From: DASXHY01 sp035552155
Lineage (GTDB): Bacteria; Verrucomicrobiota; Verrucomicrobiia; Limisphaerales; DASXHY01
Length of the DNA stretch: 64,000 bases
Assembly: GCA_035552155.1 (NCBI GenBank)
Contig: DASZLX010000028.1
Coordinates: 186,001-250,000, forward strand
Direction: 5' to 3'
Shown: piece after piece, positions 61,156 through 64,000 of the stretch
Numbering within the stretch: the stretch's first letter is position 1
Layout of the letters: every line of letters begins with the position of its first letter
Translations under genes and position numbers: made by a program
Notes under the pieces: generated by a model
The model's database searches: none
What the model saw: the letters and a program-made list of their open reading frames with translations, nothing else
What the model was told of the DNA's origin: nothing

Positions 61156-62319
61156 ATGAACGTAACCCTTCGCGGTCAAACCCGGCATTATCGCACCGTG
61201 ACCTTCGATGCCAAACACAACCACGTTTTGCTCATCGAACAGCGTCTCCTGCCCCACCAATTTAAAATCATCCCCGCCCGTGATTATCGGGAAACCGCTC
61301 TGGCCATCAAAGACATGATCGTCCGCGGCGCCGGCGCTATCGGGGCCACCGCCGCCTATGGTTTGGCCCAGGGCTCGCGCGCCTTTCGCGGACGCGATTT
61401 GAAAAAATTTTCCGCGCACGTCGAAACCGTTTTTCAAACCCTCAAAGCCGCCCGCCCCACCGCGGTGGATCCCGTCAACGCCATGAACGGCCTGCGCGCC
61501 CTGATGAGCCGCGGCGAAACCGTGGAAGAGCAACAAGCCCTCGCCCTCGCCGCCGCCGAGGAATTCGCCAATGAAGATGCGCAACACTGCGAGGACATTG
61601 GCCGGCACGGCGCGAAGTTGATCCGCAACGGGATGAAAATCCTCACCCATTGCAACGCCGGCTGGCTCGCGTTCGTGGACATCGGCAGCGCCACCGCCCC
61701 CCTGTATGCCGCGCAGGCCCAGGGCAAAAAATTTCATGTCTTCTGCGATGAAACCCGCCCCCGCTCCCAAGGCGCAACCCTCACCGCCTGGGAACTTGCG
61801 CAGCAAAAAATTTCGCACCAGATCATCGCCGACAACGCCGCCGGCCACTTGATGCAGCGCGGCGAAATCGACTTGGTCATCGTCGGCAGCGACCGCACGC
61901 TCGGCCGCACCGGCGAAGTCGCGAACAAAATAGGCACCTACACCAAAGCCGTCCTGGCCGCGCGCCACCAGATTCCCTTTTACGTCGCCATCCCCCTTTC
62001 CACGATCGATTGGAACCTTAAATCCGGCTTCGACATCCCGATCGAAGAACGGCACGAGAGCGAAGTGCTCGGCGCGTGGGGCGTGCCGCAAAATCCGAAG
62101 TCCCCAGCCCAACTTGTCGCGCCGAAGCCGGGCGAAGGCGGAAGTTCAAACTCGAAAAGCGTTTACGTGCGAGTGGCCAATCCCGGCAGCGGCGCGCGCA
62201 ATCCGGCCTTCGACGTCACCCCCGCCGAACTCATCACCGGCATTATTACGCCGGCGGGAATTTTCAAGCCGCGCGAACTGTGGGCGCAGCGGGAGAAACT
62301 GGGTTTCGCACAGCGCTGA
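61156..62319 (+). CDS. mtnA: Methylthioribose-1-phosphate isomerase MtnA-like
   Basis: This 387-aa protein of the eIF2B-like isomerase fold has MIVRGAGAIGATAAYGLAQG, VDPVNAMNGLRALM, ILTHCNAGWLA (catalytic C166), VFCDETRPRSQGATLTAWEL, IVGSDRTLG with D246, NKIGTYTKAVLA, and PAFDVTPAELITGIITPAGI. MtnA isomerises MTR-1-P in methionine salvage. A Ser/Pro/Lys-rich insert of ~35 residues sits before PAFDVTP. The usual GAD motif is GSD here. No other mtn genes are seen. Confidence 0.88.
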   Translation: MNVTLRGQTRHYRTVTFDAKHNHVLLIEQRLLPHQFKIIPARDYRETALAIKDMIVRGAGAIGATAAYGLAQGSRAFRGRDLKKFSAHVETVFQTLKAARPTAVDPVNAMNGLRALMSRGETVEEQQALALAAAEEFANEDAQHCEDIGRHGAKLIRNGMKILTHCNAGWLAFVDIGSATAPLYAAQAQGKKFHVFCDETRPRSQGATLTAWELAQQKISHQIIADNAAGHLMQRGEIDLVIVGSDRTLGRTGEVANKIGTYTKAVLAARHQIPFYVAIPLSTIDWNLKSGFDIPIEERHESEVLGAWGVPQNPKSPAQLVAPKPGEGGSSNSKSVYVRVANPGSGARNPAFDVTPAELITGIITPAGIFKPRELWAQREKLGFAQR

Positions 62320-62373
62320 AGTGTGAATAAACTTGCGCCTGCGAGAAAGTGATTTACTTTCCGCACCGGAGAC

Positions 62374-62448
62374 GGCGGGGTAGCCAAGTGGTAAGGCAGG
62401 GCTCTGCAAAAGCCTTATGCGTCGGTTCGATTCCGACCCTCGCCTCCA
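62374..62448 (+). tRNA. tRNA-Cys (GCA)
   Basis: The cloverleaf is complete. The acceptor arm GGCGGGG/CCTCGCC (62374-62380 with 62438-62444) has one G-T pair. The D arm is GCCAAGTGGTAAGGC, the anticodon arm GGGCT CTGCAAA AGCCT has anticodon GCA, and the T arm is GTCGG TTCGATT CCGAC. The U73 discriminator typical of tRNA-Cys is followed by encoded CCA (62446-62448). It is followed after 164 bp by an integrase gene. Confidence 0.97.
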
Positions 62449-62612
62449 ATTCCAACTGCGTGTGCAGTAGCGGTTTAGGAGGTTTGAAAAGCCGATGGCT
62501 AACAGTTTCGCTAACAACTTTTGGATTGCTCCAAAATTGTTCCAGTATTCGGGAGAATTCTCCCGCTATTGCCTGACTGCCGGAATCTTCGCCCAAGTAG
62601 GCTGGATGACGC

Positions 62613-63623
62613 ATGAACATGAAACTGCGTTACCGTCTATTCCTTCGCCGCAAAAGCGTCTACTACGCGTTCGACGACACCACCAAGACCTTCACCAGCC
62701 TCAAGACCAAAGACAAGGCCGAGGCGAACCGGCTGCTTATGGCAATGAATGAGGCCGGCAAACAGCCCGCCATGAATTTGAGTCTGGCTCGCGTTTATCT
62801 CCGCCACAGCGACCCGATGGTTTCCACGCGCACCTGGCAAAACGTGCTCGATGAAATCATCGCGCTCAAAACTGGCCCGACGCAGGCGCGCTGGAAATCA
62901 GCCGCCAAAGACAAGGCATTCGCCTCGATCCTCGACCGTGTCCTGATTGAAACCCAAGCCGAGCATTTGTTGGCCGTGTTACGCTCCGGAACCGTTTCAA
63001 CCAATGCGTTTCTGCGGAAGGTTCACAACTTTGCCGTGGACATGAACTGGCTGCCCGCCACCGTCATCCCGCGCCGGCAATGGCCCGCGATTTATTATAA
63101 GGAGAAACGCGCCATCACCCTTGAGGAACACCAGAAGATAATCGCCGCCGAAGTGAATCCCGAGCGCAAGACACTGTATCAATTATGCTGGCACCTAGGC
63201 GCGAGTCAGGGCGACATCGCCAGCTTGAAAGGCGAAGACGTGGACTGGACGAACGGCACCGTCAGTTTTACGCGAAAGAAAACCGGCGTGCCGGTGCTGG
63301 TCCACTTGGGCAGCGAGGCGTTGAACTTGTTTAAGGATTTGCCCGGCGAAGGCCCGTTGTTTCCGTATCTGTCCAGCGTACGCGCTGGCGACCGCGCCAC
63401 GGAATTTGCCTCGCGTTGCCGCCAGCTTAGGATTATCGGCGTGACGTTGCACAGTTACCGCTACGCTTGGGCAGAACGCGCCAAGACTGTCGGCTATCCC
63501 GAACGCTTCGCGCAAGAAGCATTAGGACACAACAGCAAAGCCGTTCATCGCGCCTACGCGAAACGAGCCTTGATGAAAATTCCGTCCTTGGAAGACTACG
63601 AACAGCGAGCCCGTAATGACTGA
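62613..63623 (+). CDS. Tyrosine recombinase/integrase with a substituted first arginine
   Basis: This 336-aa protein has a C-terminal catalytic domain with the HxxR (H280 in LHSYR, R283), LGH (H306) and tyrosine nucleophile Y315 (HRAYAK) of phage-type integrases. The beta-hairpin Lys lies in FTRKKTGVP. The position of the first catalytic Arg (XerD: TGLRVSEL) is LGASQGDIASL, with Ser198. A similar substituted motif seems to be common in verrucomicrobial integrases, so it may be an adapted subfamily. Location directly after tRNA-Cys suggests the tRNA 3' end is its attachment site and that an element extends to the right. Confidence 0.85.
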   Translation: MNMKLRYRLFLRRKSVYYAFDDTTKTFTSLKTKDKAEANRLLMAMNEAGKQPAMNLSLARVYLRHSDPMVSTRTWQNVLDEIIALKTGPTQARWKSAAKDKAFASILDRVLIETQAEHLLAVLRSGTVSTNAFLRKVHNFAVDMNWLPATVIPRRQWPAIYYKEKRAITLEEHQKIIAAEVNPERKTLYQLCWHLGASQGDIASLKGEDVDWTNGTVSFTRKKTGVPVLVHLGSEALNLFKDLPGEGPLFPYLSSVRAGDRATEFASRCRQLRIIGVTLHSYRYAWAERAKTVGYPERFAQEALGHNSKAVHRAYAKRALMKIPSLEDYEQRARND

Positions 63624-64000
63624 GCCGCCGGAGGAACTGAAAATGATTCAGCCGGTTCAGGTCCGTTGGGACTCCACTGCCGCCCCAAACCCCGCCGCCA
63701 AAGGCTTCGCCTCTGGACTCCTCGATCCGCTCGCGCTCGCTTTAACGCTGACGCGCCCTTTCCGACCTCGCGGAAAGGAAAGTGTAGTTCTGCTTGACTG
63801 CTAAAGGCCTTTCCTGCGAAGGCTTGCAAAATCACTCACAAGCCACGTACGCCTCAAGCAGCGTGCATAGCGGCCAAAACCCTCACGGCAATTGCAACAC
63901 GCGATAAAATCTTTGCTTCGCGCCACAGCAAGTCGTATCGGTTTTACCGGCGATATCATTCGTCGCGCAAATGTCGCCCGCCAAATCTTTCCAATCATTG
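63624..64000. other. Start of element beyond the integrase; no confident gene
   Basis: A 62-aa frame at 63616-63804 begins with an ATG just before the integrase stop (ATGACTGA) but has weak coding character. A minus-strand frame at 63801-63998 is cut by the window end and basic in composition. A short CTTTCCG/CGGAAAG palindrome lies near 63759-63778. Nothing here is assignable. Confidence 0.35.

Overview
The window looks like chromosomal DNA from a soil or freshwater Verrucomicrobiota bacterium, probably close to Pedosphaera/Limisphaerales. This is inferred from the gene content, not from any rRNA gene. The pointers are tandem DUF2911 proteins, a TIGR03435-type domain fused to an ECF sigma factor, a PQQ-propeller protein with a verrucomicrobial C-terminal domain, prepilin-like H-X-DG proteins, S46 peptidase, HpnA, a class II ribonucleotide reductase, and many dispersed palindromic repeats. 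GC content is moderately high. Genes lie on both strands in short operons, many of them joined by 1-4 bp overlaps.

Layout. Positions 1-745 look like the end of an integrated element, closed by a tRNA 3'-end remnant. 0.8-6.5 kb: two small hypotheticals, a secreted GH2 exo-glucosaminidase-like enzyme and two DUF2911 proteins. 6.6-13.5 kb: a tightly coupled operon encoding a secreted LmbE/PIG-L protein, a 46-aa membrane peptide, a sodium:solute symporter, a short BshC-like protein, BshB1 and BshA; together the last three form a bacillithiol-type thiol pathway. 13.5-19.9 kb: QueD, a LuxE-MFS-LuxC fatty acid reductase cassette without luciferase, a peroxiredoxin, an FMN reductase and PabC. 20-24.6 kb: an ECF sigma-TIGR03435 fusion, PabB with two repeat-derived in-frame insertions, a LOG protein and a sulfotransferase-like protein. 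24.7-29.7 kb: NrdJ and Der, with a cluster of DnaA-box-like sites between them. 29.8-36.8 kb: an orphan antitoxin with a toxin stub, a UxaC-like protein, secreted proteins, and a hicBA module flanked by a duplication of a TPR gene's 3' end. 37-46 kb: PfpI, a pyruvate oxidase-like enzyme, MgtE, a DUF4861 protein, a membrane protein, a lipoprotein and an S46 peptidase. 46-55.7 kb: a secreted calcium-repeat protein, a DsbA-like protein, ThrRS with a large insertion, a GAF protein, a DHS-like protein, a prepilin-like protein and a class V aminotransferase. 55.8-62.3 kb: an RNB exonuclease, a LemA-TPM-TPM operon, HpnA, a TPR protein and MtnA. At 62.4 kb tRNA-Cys is followed by a tyrosine integrase, so another integrated element begins at the right edge.

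The most interesting signals are: the 256-aa BshC-like protein inside the bsh operon; two different palindromic repeats domesticated in frame inside pabB; the gene-3'-end duplication around hicBA together with a frameshifted hicA; the luciferase-free luxC/luxE cassette; and an ~80-residue insertion in the catalytic domain of a TGS-less ThrRS. No CRISPR array, prophage structural module or rRNA operon was seen.
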